Assembly: GCA_963837335.1 (NCBI GenBank)
Contig: CAWINS010000057.1
Location: 1 to 64,000 of the forward strand
Source of the DNA: RYN-230 sp963837335
GTDB lineage: Bacteria > Actinomycetota > Actinomycetes > Streptosporangiales > Streptosporangiaceae
Length of the DNA stretch: 64,000 nucleotides
Direction: 5' to 3'
The translations under genes were made by a program, and so were the position numbers. The notes below the pieces were generated by a model, which had not been told where the DNA came from, did no database searches, and saw only the letters and a program-made list of their open reading frames with translations. Shown one piece after another: positions 25,875-35,759 of the stretch. Within the stretch, counting starts at the first letter, position 1. The number at the start of each line of letters is the position of its first letter.

Positions 25875-27326
25875 TCAGCGGCGGCCGCTCGCCGGGAGCA
25901 TGAGCCGGCGGGCCGCCTCGGTCAGGCTGCCCGACAGCGACGGGTACACCGCGAACGTGTGGGCCATCTGGTCCACGGTCAGGGACTGCTCCACCGCCAG
26001 CGACACGCCCAGGATCAGCTCGCTGGCCCGCGGCGCGACCACCACCCCACCGAGCACGATCCCGGTCCCGCGCCGGGCGAACAGCTTCACGAACCCGTCC
26101 CGGAAGCCCTGCATCTTGGCCCGGGCGTTGGTGGCCAGCGGGAGCTTGACCGCGACCGCGTCCTCGGCGCCCGATTCGACCGCGTTCGCGGTCACCCCGA
26201 CGGTGGCGATCTCCGGGTCCGTGAAGATCGTCGCGGCCACATGATCCAGCCTGATCGGCTGCACGGCCTCGCCGAGCGTGTGCCACATGGCGATCCGGCC
26301 CTGCATGGCCGCCACCGACGCGAGCATCATCACGCCGGTGCAGTCGCCGGCCGCGTACACCCCGCGGGCCGTGGTCCGGGACACCCGGTCCACCTCGACG
26401 AAGCCCCGGCCGTCCAGGGTGACCCCCGCCTCCTCCAGGCCCAGGTCCCGGGTGGCGGGCACCATGCCCACCGTGAGCAGGCAGTGCGAGCCGCGGACGG
26501 TCCGGCCGCCTTCCAGCGTGACCACCACGCCGTCACGGGTCCGCTTGACCGCCGCCGCGCGGGACCGGCTCAGCACCATCATCCCGCGGCGCCGGAACAC
26601 GTCCTCCAGCACCACTGCGGCGTCCGCGTCCTCGTGCGGGAGCACCCGCTCCCGGGAGGAGACCAGGGTGACCTGGGAACCGAGGGCCTGGTAGGCGCCG
26701 GCAAACTCGGCGCCGGTCACCCCCGAGCCGACGACGATCAGCTCGGGTGGCAGCTCGGGCAGGTCGTAGAGCTGGCGCCAGTTCAGGATGCGCTCGCCAT
26801 CGGGTTCCGCGCCGGGCAGCACCCGGGGCATGGCCCCGGTGGCGATGAGCACGGCGTCGGCCTGGATCCGCTGACCGTCCACGATGACCGTGTCCGGCCC
26901 GCCCAGCCCGCCACGGCCGGTGATGGTCTCCACGCCCTCGGCGGCCAGTCGCTTGCCACATCCGCGGACTGGGCCTGGGCCAGCGCCTTGACTCTCGCGT
27001 ACAGCCGGGGTGCGTCCACGGACGCGTGGCTGCGCCCCGCGCGGGCCGCGGAGGCGCGCCCCGAAACCGCCCCCGCGCCGGGGCCCCGCCGGCCGGGTCA
27101 GCCCCACCCGGATACCCAGGTCTTCCGCGCCGTACACCACCGACATCGTGGTCGACGTGGCGATAAGGGTCTTGGAGGGCACGCAGTCGGTCAGCACGCA
27201 GGCGCCACCCAGGCCGTCGCTGTCCACCACGGTCACCTGGGCGCCGAGTTGCGCGGCCACCAGGGCCGCCTCGTAGCCGCCCGGGCCGCCGCCCAGGATG
27301 ACGATTCTCGCGTGCGGCTGGTTCAC
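25875..27326 (-). CDS. LpdA-like flavoprotein disulfide reductase (NAD(P)H-quinone dehydrogenase type), two internal frame breaks
   Basis: An FAD-binding pyridine-nucleotide oxidoreductase of about 480 residues. Motifs are GGGPGGYEAALVAAQLGAQV (FAD), GACVLTDCVPSK (Cys43 and Cys48, C-x4-C), VVGSGVTGAEFAGAYQALG (NAD(P)H) and GVYAAGDCTGVMMLASVAA. The C-terminal FAVYPSLSGSLTEAARR lacks the catalytic His of true dihydrolipoamide dehydrogenases, as in mycobacterial LpdA (Rv3303c), which it closely resembles. Between about 27100 and 26950 the conserved reading (VDAPRLYARVKALAQAQSAD) is in another frame, so two compensating one-base breaks are needed. The following gene pair on the plus strand begins at 27475 with GGCT, the same neighbour as in mycobacteria. 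It probably reduces quinones or other oxidants with NAD(P)H. Confidence 0.85.
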   Translation of the reverse strand: MNQPHARIVILGGGPGGYEAALVAAQLGAQVTVVDSDGLGGACVLTDCVPSKTLIATSTTMSVVYGAEDLGIRVGLTRPAGPRRGGGFGARLRGPRGAQPRVRGRTPAVRESQGAGPGPVRGCGKRLAAEGVETITGRGGLGGPDTVIVDGQRIQADAVLIATGAMPRVLPGAEPDGERILNWRQLYDLPELPPELIVVGSGVTGAEFAGAYQALGSQVTLVSSRERVLPHEDADAAVVLEDVFRRRGMMVLSRSRAAAVKRTRDGVVVTLEGGRTVRGSHCLLTVGMVPATRDLGLEEAGVTLDGRGFVEVDRVSRTTARGVYAAGDCTGVMMLASVAAMQGRIAMWHTLGEAVQPIRLDHVAATIFTDPEIATVGVTANAVESGAEDAVAVKLPLATNARAKMQGFRDGFVKLFARRGTGIVLGGVVVAPRASELILGVSLAVEQSLTVDQMAHTFAVYPSLSGSLTEAARRLMLPASGRR

Positions 27327-27474
27327 GCTGCCTCATTCTTCCCGGCCGCCCGGATACCGCGCACCCCGCCCTCCCGCCAGCGCACCCGCCGGGCCCTGCC
27401 CGCGCGGCGAACCCCGCCTCCGGTGTCCAGGAGATCTGCCGCAACAACACGTTGCATGGTTACGCTGGTGAGCC

Positions 27475-27927
27475 GTGGAGCTGTACGCGGCGTATGCCAC
27501 CAATATGGACCCCTCACTGATGGCCGAACGCTGCCCGCATTCGCCCATGCGGGGCAACGGCTGGCTGGAAGGCTGGCGGCTCACCTTCGGCGGCGAGGAC
27601 ATCAGCTGGGAAGGCGCCCTGGCCACCGTCGTGGAGGATGTGGCCGACCAGGTCTTCGTGGTCCTGTACGAACTGCATGACCTGGACGAACAGGTGCTGG
27701 ACCACTGGGACGGCGTGCACCTCGGCTACTTCCAGAAGATCAGGGTCCGGGTGCAGACGCTGGACGGTGACGTCGCGGCCTGGCTCTACGTGCTCAACGA
27801 CTACGAGGGCGGCCTGCCCTCGGCGCGTTATCTGGGCATCGTGGCGGACGCGGCCGAGATGGCGGGCGCTCCCGCCGACTACGTGGCCGGGCTGCGCATC
27901 CGGCCCTGCGCGTCACCGGGGACTTAG
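27475..27927 (+). CDS. Gamma-glutamylcyclotransferase-fold protein
   Basis: A 150-residue GGCT/AIG2-like protein. The N-terminal YAAYATNMDPSLMAERCP contains the YGSN-like substrate loop (here YATN), and the middle contains the catalytic-Glu region. VLYELHDLDEQVLDHWDGV and GLPSARYLGIVADAAE complete the fold. Relatives release 5-oxoproline from gamma-glutamyl compounds, but many bacterial ones are untested. The start is a GTG at 27475. It is divergent from the LpdA-like gene 148 bases away, the same pairing as Rv3303c/Rv3304 in mycobacteria. Confidence 0.82.
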   Translation: MELYAAYATNMDPSLMAERCPHSPMRGNGWLEGWRLTFGGEDISWEGALATVVEDVADQVFVVLYELHDLDEQVLDHWDGVHLGYFQKIRVRVQTLDGDVAAWLYVLNDYEGGLPSARYLGIVADAAEMAGAPADYVAGLRIRPCASPGT

Positions 27928-27998
27928 TGAGGGTCTGATTGGCGGTGGACGCGGGCGATCGCGTCCACCGCCGTCGGCCCGCGCCTGGGAGTCCCGGG

Positions 27999-28405
27999 TC
28001 AGGCCGGGATGGCGCCGAGTTGTGCATCAAGGCGACGCCGTCGAACTGCGTCCAGATGTCGGTCACGACCGTCCTTGAGGCGGTAGAAGTTCATGCCCTC
28101 GACCCTGATCGTCTGGCCGGAGGCGGGGATCCCCATGAATCCTGCTGCTGGAACCGGCCACGACCCACCGGGTGGCGACTGTCGCCGCTGGCGATGATGT
28201 CCTGCAGGTCCTCCTCCAGGTCGGGGAAGATCGCCTTGAAGCCCGCGACTTTTCCTGAAGCTGGCGAGCGTCGGCTCTTCGCCAGGTGCTGGATTGGGGT
28301 TGACGAGACCCGGGTCGCAGAGCTCGTCGATCGTCTCCTGGTCGGCCGCGCGAAACGCGTGCTCGAAGCGCGTGATGACTCGGCGTTGACCGTTACCTGA
28401 GCCAT
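27999..28405 (-). pseudogene. SnoaL-like ester cyclase, heavily frame-broken
   Basis: Read piecewise over three frames on the minus strand, this gives a recognisable SnoaL-type polypeptide: MAQVTVNAE, then VITRFEHAFRAADQETIDEL and NPAPGEEPTLASFR, then KVAGFKAIFPDLEEDLQD, then GFMGIPASGQTIRVEG and MNFYRLKDGR, then DIWTQFDGVALMH, ending LGAIPA. At least four or five single-base shifts are needed in about 400 bases. The family includes polyketide cyclases and many proteins of unknown function. The gene is either dead or badly sequenced. Its start is 64 bases from a large inverted repeat at 28469-28509. Confidence 0.7.
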
Positions 28406-28468
28406 GATCAGTCCGTTCCCCGGGCTTGTGCCTCGCGGCGGGCCCTGTTTGCGCTGCTACCGCATGTA

Positions 28469-28509
28469 GCAACTAACTGGTTGCGATAATATGGCAACCG
28501 ATCAGTTGC
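28469..28509. promoter_or_regulatory. 41-bp nested inverted repeat overlapping a start codon
   Basis: GCAACTaactGGTTGC (28469-28484) and GCAACCgatcAGTTGC (28494-28509) are inverted copies of each other, separated by nine AT-rich bases. The right copy covers the first codons of the ORF at 28491. Lying between the ester-cyclase gene and that ORF, it looks like a repressor operator for a divergent promoter. A TetR-, ArsR- or HxlR-type protein would be the usual binder. Confidence 0.55.
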
Positions 28510-28658
28510 GTCAAGAGGCCCGCGTTCCCGGCCAGCTGGCCACCCGGGCCGCGGCCGTGAAGATGATCCTGCACGTCTCCAAGCGCCACCCGACGTCCGG
28601 CCCCGCCGCTGGGTCGCGAGGTACCTTGGGCCTGGATCAGCGCCCAGCCCGCCCATAG
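28491..28658 (+). CDS. Short ORF behind the inverted repeat (possible regulator remnant)
   Basis: A 55-residue ORF starting MATDQLRQEARVPGQLATRA, then AAVKMILHVSKRHP. The opening MATDQL resembles the first residues of many ArsR regulators, but no helix-turn-helix can be recognised and the frame ends early. It overlaps, on the opposite strand, the region beyond the transketolase C-terminus. Given the dense frame breaks around it, it may be the truncated N-terminus of the repressor that bound the adjacent inverted repeat. No firm function can be given. Confidence 0.3.
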   Translation: MATDQLRQEARVPGQLATRAAAVKMILHVSKRHPTSGPAAGSRGTLGLDQRPARP

Positions 28659-28666
28659 TGAGGCAC

Positions 28667-29569
28667 TCACTGAGACCCGCAGGAACGAGGCGATCTCGGC
28701 CCGCAACGACCGGGCGTCCAGGCCGTGCGCCGCCTGATGCTCGGCAGGCGTGCCGTACCGGCGCAGCTCGCGTCGTCCGACACCGAGCCCGAGGATCCGG
28801 TGCGGCAGGTCGCGCAGCGCCTCGGCCACCGCGGGTACCGAGGTGCCCGCCAGGTAGGGCTCGACCAGGACCACGTCCGGAGCCTGCAGGCTGTCCCGCA
28901 GCGTCGCCACGTCCAGCGGCCGGATGGTGGCCGCGTACAGCACGGTGACGTCCAGCCCGAGGGTCGCGTCCACCACGGCGTCCGCCAGCGGGCCGACCGC
29001 GAGCACCGTGCCCCGGCTGCCGCGGCGCAGCATGGTGAGCCGGCCTGGCTGCGACCGTCCAGCGGGACCGCGTTGGCCTCCGTGGACAGCCGCAGGTAGA
29101 CCAGCCCGTTCCCGCGGGCCGCCGCGCGGATCTGGCGCTCAGCCTCGTCGGGATGCCCGGGCACGTGCACGGTCCAGCCGGGCAGCGTGCCCAGCAGGGC
29201 GACGTCGCCTGGCGACTGATGGGTCCGGCCGTACTCGGAGTAGTCGTAGGACGCGCCCGCGCTGACCAGCACCGCGCCGGCCTCCGCACCCTGGTGGTTC
29301 AGGTCCAGCTTGATCTGCTCGAAGGGGCGCTCGACCAGGAAGCTGGCGAAGGTGTGCGCGATCGGCCGCATCCCGGTCAGGGACAGCCCGCCCGCCACGC
29401 TGATCAGCAGTTGCTCCCGGATCCCCACGTTGATCACCCGGTCCGGGTAGCGGGTCGCGGCCGGCCGGAAGCTGTCCGCCGAGATGTCGGCGAGCACCAC
29501 GGCCAGCCGCGGGTGCTCGGCCAGCAGGTCCGTCGTGACCGCGGTGAAGCGTTCGCGCATGGTCTCCAT
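28667..29569 (-). CDS. Transketolase C-terminal subunit, frame broken near 29045
   Basis: The pyrimidine-binding half of a split transketolase. RVINVGIREQLLISVAGGLS contains the catalytic Glu of thiamine-diphosphate enzymes, then comes ARPIAHTFASFL-like MRPIAHTFASFLVERPFEQ. The reading shifts near 29045: the first frame runs through VPLDGRSQ, and the next continues RGSRGTVLAVGPLADAVVDA to AEIASFLRVS near 28675. The natural end is probably the stop at 28667 or a few codons beyond. An open continuation to 28473 is unconserved. With the N-terminal subunit 12 bases upstream it should form one enzyme, transferring two-carbon units or making a related ketose product. Confidence 0.8.
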   Translation of the reverse strand: METMRERFTAVTTDLLAEHPRLAVVLADISADSFRPAATRYPDRVINVGIREQLLISVAGGLSLTGMRPIAHTFASFLVERPFEQIKLDLNHQGAEAGAVLVSAGASYDYSEYGRTHQSPGDVALLGTLPGWTVHVPGHPDEAERQIRAAARGNGLVYLRLSTEANAVPLDGRSQAGSPCCAAAAGARCSRSARWRTPWWTRPSGWTSPCCTRPPSGRWTWRRCGTACRLRTWSWSSPTWRAPRYPRWPRRCATCRTGSSGSVSDDASCAGTARLPSIRRRTAWTPGRCGPRSPRSCGSQ

Positions 29570-29581
29570 GACCGTCTCCTC

Positions 29582-30394
29582 CTATCGCGTCGGTGCAGCG
29601 GACCTGGCGGGCGCCGGTGGCGCGGCGGCGGCCGGTGGCGCGGCGGCGGCCGGTGCCGCGGCGGCGGCCGTGGGCGGTGCGGCGGGGCCGGAGGATTTGG
29701 GCTCGACGACCGCGGCTACCATGTGCGGCCGGCCGGGATGCGGCGCGGTGAACGCGGCCTCCAGCGCGTCGTGATCCCGTCCGGAGACCCTGGACACCGA
29801 CCAGCCCTCGACGGCGAACCGGGCCTCCACCCCGCCTGGCCAGCCGTAGGTGGACGAGGCGTTGTCCACCACCACCACGTGCAGCGTGTCGAGGCGGGCG
29901 GCCCGGGCGAACGCGATCGCCTCGTGGTTGGATCCCTCGTCCAGCTCGGCGTCCCCGGTCAGCACGAACACCCGCGCATCCGCCAGGCCCCGGGCTCTCA
30001 AACCCAGCGCCATCCCCACCGCCAGCGGCAGGCCGTGGCCGAGCGATCCGCTGGAGATCTCCACCCCCGGCACCAGGACCCGGTCCGGATGCAGCCCGAG
30101 GATGGAGCCGAACGCGCCGAAGCCGGGCAGGTCCGCGGGATCCAGGAAGCCCTTGGCCGCGAGCACCGCGTAGTAGGCCATCGGCCCGTGTCCCTTGGAC
30201 AGCACGAAGCGGTCCCGCGCGTCGTCCGCGGCGGTCTGCGGCGTGACCCGCAGCACCCGGTCGTAGAGCACCCAGAGCACGTCCAGGGTGGAGGTGGCGG
30301 CCTGGTCGTGCTTGTCGTCGCCGGTCATCAGCGACATCAGGCGCGGCAGGTCGGCGAAGGTCGCGGGCGGGCGGTGGTTCGCGGTCGTCGTCAT
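29582..30394 (-). CDS. Transketolase N-terminal subunit
   Basis: The pyrophosphate-binding half of a split transketolase, 270 residues. It has RFVLSKGHGPMAYYAVLAAKG, ISSGSLGHGLPLAVGMALGL and the ThDP-Mg motif VLTGDAELDEGSNHEA. The last 35 residues are an unusual Ala/Pro repeat tail (PAAPPTAAAAAPAAAA...) that is not part of the fold. The C-terminal subunit starts 12 bases downstream, and its ribosome-binding site GGAGGA overlaps this stop. Split transketolases of this type act in sugar or secondary metabolism rather than the main pentose pathway, but the actual substrate is not evident. Confidence 0.87.
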   Translation of the reverse strand: MTTTANHRPPATFADLPRLMSLMTGDDKHDQAATSTLDVLWVLYDRVLRVTPQTAADDARDRFVLSKGHGPMAYYAVLAAKGFLDPADLPGFGAFGSILGLHPDRVLVPGVEISSGSLGHGLPLAVGMALGLRARGLADARVFVLTGDAELDEGSNHEAIAFARAARLDTLHVVVVDNASSTYGWPGGVEARFAVEGWSVSRVSGRDHDALEAAFTAPHPGRPHMVAAVVEPKSSGPAAPPTAAAAAPAAAAPPAAAAPPAPARSAAPTR

Positions 30395-30560
30395 GACCCC
30401 ATGCTCTGACTTAAAGCGCGCTTGAAGTCAATGGGATTCTGCCGGGTGCGGGGAATCCGGGCCGCCCACCCGGTCCGGTGCCAGCGGCCCGCCGGTCCGG
30501 TCCGCCCACCCGGCCCGGTCCGCCGCCGGTCCGTCGCACGGGCCAGGTCGCTGGCCGGCC

Positions 30561-31360
30561 TCAGGCCAGCGTCAGGGCCAGCAGGATCAGCAACGGAACC
30601 ACCATGGCCGCGATGGGGCCCCAGCTCCAGCGCACCCGGGCGACGGCGGGAGCCGCGGCAGCGGCGGGTCCGCGGCGGCCCGGGCGGCGGCGGCAGAGCG
30701 CTGCACCCGGGCCCGTTCGTCCAGTTGCCGGGCGATGAATTCGGCCGCCGATCCGGCCAGGGCCGCCTGGGCCGCGTCGGGGAGCCGGGCGTACCCGGGC
30801 TCCGGGGTCATCCCCCGGCGGGCGGCGCGGCGGGCCCGCAACTCGCTCCGGGTCCTCGAGCGCCCCGTGGACTGCACCGCCCAGCTGTGCACGATCTTCT
30901 CCCCGCCCGGCAGCCCCCGCCCGGCTGTCCCCGCCCGGCTACCCCCGCCCGGCAGCCTGCTTTCCCCGCCCGGCTTGTCCTCACCCGGCAGGCCCCCGGC
31001 CTGCTTGTCCCCGGCCGGACTGCGGTAATGCACCCGCACGTTGTGGACCAGATCCACCTGGGTCACCGCGGGCCACGGCACCTCGTGCACCCGCAGCGGG
31101 TTCACCACGGTGATGCCCGCGGCGTCGGCCACGATGCGGGGGCGCAGCGCGCACGCGTACATGATCCCGGTGATCGCGATGACCACGGACGCCGTGACCA
31201 GCGCGGCGTGGTCACGGTGACCCAGCGCCAGCACGATCAGCAGCACGACCGCGAACGCGACCCACGCCCACCACGCCACCAGGGATCCGCTGGTCCGGTA
31301 GACCTGCCGCTCGCCGGGCAGATCCGTCCGCGTAAACACCGCCACTGTGCTCCATGTCAC
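30561..31360 (-). CDS. PH-domain membrane protein, frame broken near 30655
   Basis: Two N-terminal hydrophobic helices (about residues 27-46 and 53-70) lead into a PH-like domain (IVADAAGITVVNPLRVHEVPW). A Pro/Gly-rich linker with PGG(E/K)-like repeats and a charged helical region follow. In the first frame the protein ends in unconserved Pro-rich sequence at 30587. In the frame one base away a proper third membrane segment appears (VRWSWGPIAAMVVPLLILLALTLA split over two blocks) and stops at 30561. I therefore extend the gene across a one-base break in the GC-rich tract at 30640-30680. Function unknown; a possible envelope or lipid-associated regulator. Confidence 0.7.
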
Positions 31361-31486
31361 CAGGACTGGCCACCATTGCGCTGACCCGGTGGCCAGAACA
31401 CGATAACGCCCCGGTGAGCTTGCACCCGCATGCCGGCCGGGAGCCGTGGCCGGGCGGCGCCTGACGACCGGCCTGGACTGCCGGGC

Positions 31487-32726
31487 TCAGGCGTTCGCGG
31501 CGTCCGCGAAGGGCTCGGGGGCGGCCGCGCTGCCCCGGACAGCGGTGAGCGCGGCGGCGGCCAGCAACCGCAACCCGATGCCGATCGCGCGCTCGTCGAT
31601 GTCGAACGCGGGCTGGTGGATGTCGAAGTCCTGGCCGGAGCCCGGGGACCCGGGTGCCCAGCCGGGCCAGCGAGCCTGGTACCGACTCCAGGTACCAGGC
31701 GAAGTCCTCCCCGCCCAGGCTCTGCTGGGTGGTGGTGACCGCGTCGGGGCCGAGGACCCGCTCGGCCGCGGCGGACAGCAGCGCCGTGCTGGACGGCTCG
31801 TTCACCGTCGGCGGGACACTGCGCTGGTAGGCCAGGTCGGCAATGACCCCGTAGGCGCTGGCCACCGACTCGATCAAGGCCTTCAGCAGGTCCGGGGCCT
31901 CGTGCCAGGCCTTGTCGTCGAGGCACCGGACGGTGCCTTCCACCACGCCGTCATCGGGGATGGAGTTGGCCCCGGTGCCGGCGCTCACCCGGCCCCAGAC
32001 CAGGCTGAGGCTGGACCGGGGGTCGACGCGCCGGGACAGGGCGGCGGGCAGCTCAGTGACGATCTTGCCCAGCGCGTAAACCAGGTCAGCAGTCAAATGG
32101 GGCCGGGCGGTATGACCGCCCGGCCCGGTGACCCGGACGGTAATGCGGTCACAGGCGGCGGTGATGGGGCCGCTGCGCACCCCGACCTTCCCGGCGTCCA
32201 GGCGCGGGTCGCAGTGCAGCCCGAAGATGCGGTCCACCGAGGCGATGCCGCCCGCGGCCATCACGTCCAGCGCGCCGCCGGCCACTTCCTCGGCGGGCTG
32301 GAAGATGAGCCGCACCCGGCCGGGAAGCCGGCCCGCGGCGGCCTGCTGGGCCAGGAACAGGCCCGCACCCAGCACGATGGTCGTGTGCACGTCGTGGCCG
32401 CAGGCGTGGCACGCGTTGGGCACCGTCGAGCGGTAGGAGACCTGCTTCTCGTCGCTGAGCGGCAGCGCGTCCAGATCGGCCCGCAACGCCACCAGCGGGC
32501 TGCCGTCGGAGTTGTCGCCGATGTCCGCGATGAGCCCGGTTCCCTTGGGCAGGATCATCGGCCGCAGGCCCGCGGCCGCCAGGCGGAGCGCGATCCGCCG
32601 GGTGGCCCGGTGCTCGTGATAGCCGAGCTCCGGATGAGCATGCATGTCGCGGCGGAAGTCGATCAGCTCAGCCTCGTGTGCGGTCAGGAACGAGCAGAGA
32701 TCCGCGCGCAGAGGGTCATTCGGCAT
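31487..32726 (-). CDS. M20-family amidohydrolase (AmiA/HipO-like), frame broken near 31645
   Basis: A metal-dependent aminoacyl hydrolase. It has RRDMHAHPELGYHEH, the metal-binding ACHACGHDVHTTIVLGAG, FQPAEEVAGGA, HCDPRLDAGKVG and TQQSLGGEDFAWYLE. After VPGSLARLGTRVP the first frame loses similarity. Removing one base from a CCCC run (plus-strand GGGG at 31644-31647) restores GSGQDFDIHQPAFDIDERA and the end ADAANA at 31487. The start ATG at 32726 has a perfect GGGGGAGG six bases upstream and overlaps the GCS2 stop, so the genes are coupled. It likely hydrolyses N-acyl amino acids or peptidyl amides; mycobacterial AmiA1/AmiB1 sit in the same neighbourhood. Confidence 0.87.
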
Positions 32727-33879
32727 TCGCCACCTCCCCCGGGCAGACGAACCGGTCCTCAGCAAACTCCATAACCAGCGCGTCAACCACGTCCGTCAGC
32801 CCCCCGCCAGTTGCCACCACAGCACGCTGCCGCTCGTAGGAGGCACCCCTTTCGAGCACCTCGCTGAGCACATCCAGCTCGTCTGCGCAGCCCAGCCGTT
32901 GCGCGACCGGCTGTATCTCCAGGTACAGCTCGTACAGCTCATCGCGCAACGGCGCGGTCGACCCCGCCGCGTCGGTGATCACGATGGCGTCGAGCCCGTA
33001 CCTGGTCGCCCGCCAGCGATTGTCCCGGACCACCCAGGACGGCTGGCTCGGCAGCCGGTAGCCGCGGCCCAGTTGCGTGTCGAGCAGGTGGACCAGGCTC
33101 TGCGAGAGGGCGGCGACCATGCCTACCTCACGCAGCGTCGGAACCCCGTCGAACATGCGGATCTCGACCGTGCCGAAGTCAGGGTGTGGCCGGACATCCC
33201 ACCACACTTCCTTGATGCTCCGGATGGTTCCGGCCCGCAGCAGCGTGTCCATGTACTCCTCGAACTCACTCCAATCCGCCAACTGATGCGGCGGACCTGC
33301 GGTCGGCAACCCGCCGAAGATGACCGCCCTGCTCGAGGCGAGCCCGGTGTCGTGCCCTCCCCAGAATGGGCTCGACGCGGTCAGCGCAAGGAAGTGCGGC
33401 AGATAAGCGGCGAGAGCGTTGACGATCGGAATCGCCTTGCTGCCATCACGAAGCCCCACGTGGACATGCACACCAAAGGTCTGGATCCGGCGGGCCAGCC
33501 ACTGCATCTGCTCGACGAGTTCCGCATAGCGCTGTACGGGCGCCATCTTGGCATCCCGCCAATCGCTGACAGGATGTGTTCCGGCGCAGGCCAGCATCGT
33601 ACCGCGCATATCCGTGATCCGCTGAAGGTCAGCAATTGTCGCGGCTAGGTCCGCTACGGCCTCGGATACCGTACTGCAGACGCCGGTGACCACCTCGACC
33701 GCGGACTGCATGAGCTCGTCGTGAATCTTGGGCTGCGGGCCGGGTTCTTCCCGCTCGCGCAGCGCGGAGATGACCTCCCGCGCGTCCTGGCGCAGCAGCT
33801 TGCTGGCGGCGTCAATGAGCTGGAGCTCCCACTCGACCCCCAGCGTCGTGCCGCGGGAAGAATTCCACCAGATCGCCAC
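32716..33879 (-). CDS. Carboxylate-amine ligase, GCS2/YbdK family
   Basis: A 387-residue ATP-dependent ligase of the glutamate-cysteine ligase type 2 family. It has TLGVEWELQLID at the N-terminus (metal/substrate Glu residues), GTHPVSDWRDAKMAPVQRY and TFGVHVHVGLRDG. WWDVRPHPDFGTVEIRMFD completes the typical active-site set. In organisms making mycothiol such paralogues are not the main glutathione route, and their product is usually unknown. I choose the GTG at 33879 because AGGAGGAG lies seven bases before it; the TTG at 33900 would place that ribosome site inside the gene. Its 3' end overlaps the amidohydrolase start by 11 bases. Confidence 0.88.
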   Translation of the reverse strand: MAIWWNSSRGTTLGVEWELQLIDAASKLLRQDAREVISALREREEPGPQPKIHDELMQSAVEVVTGVCSTVSEAVADLAATIADLQRITDMRGTMLACAGTHPVSDWRDAKMAPVQRYAELVEQMQWLARRIQTFGVHVHVGLRDGSKAIPIVNALAAYLPHFLALTASSPFWGGHDTGLASSRAVIFGGLPTAGPPHQLADWSEFEEYMDTLLRAGTIRSIKEVWWDVRPHPDFGTVEIRMFDGVPTLREVGMVAALSQSLVHLLDTQLGRGYRLPSQPSWVVRDNRWRATRYGLDAIVITDAAGSTAPLRDELYELYLEIQPVAQRLGCADELDVLSEVLERGASYERQRAVVATGGGLTDVVDALVMEFAEDRFVCPGEVANAE

Positions 33880-34052
33880 CGCTGATCTCCTCCTGGTCAA
33901 TCACCCTGGGGCGGGCATCACCTCCGGGGTCGCGCGGCTCGCCGCACCGGCGCCCCGCTACTAATCCGCATAGTGTCTGACAACCCTCGGTAAGCGCCAT
34001 GAGCGCAGCGTGACGGCGTGTCCGCTGGCACTGGCATGGGGCAGCGGCCTGG

Positions 34053-35630
<1,578 letters not shown>

Positions 35631-35759
35631 GAACCAAGGTTAGATGGCGGGTAGTCCAGACACCTAAGCGAGTTTCGCCACACCCGGCCCGCGCCGGGAT
35701 CCGGGGCCGCCGGGAACCCGCACAGGCGGCCATAATCCGACCATGATTGACTACTCAGC

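Noticed and set aside
25875..27326. Dihydrolipoamide dehydrogenase (E3) function
   Set aside because: The catalytic C-terminal His is missing and the sequence follows the LpdA quinone-reductase type; no 2-oxoacid dehydrogenase genes are nearby.
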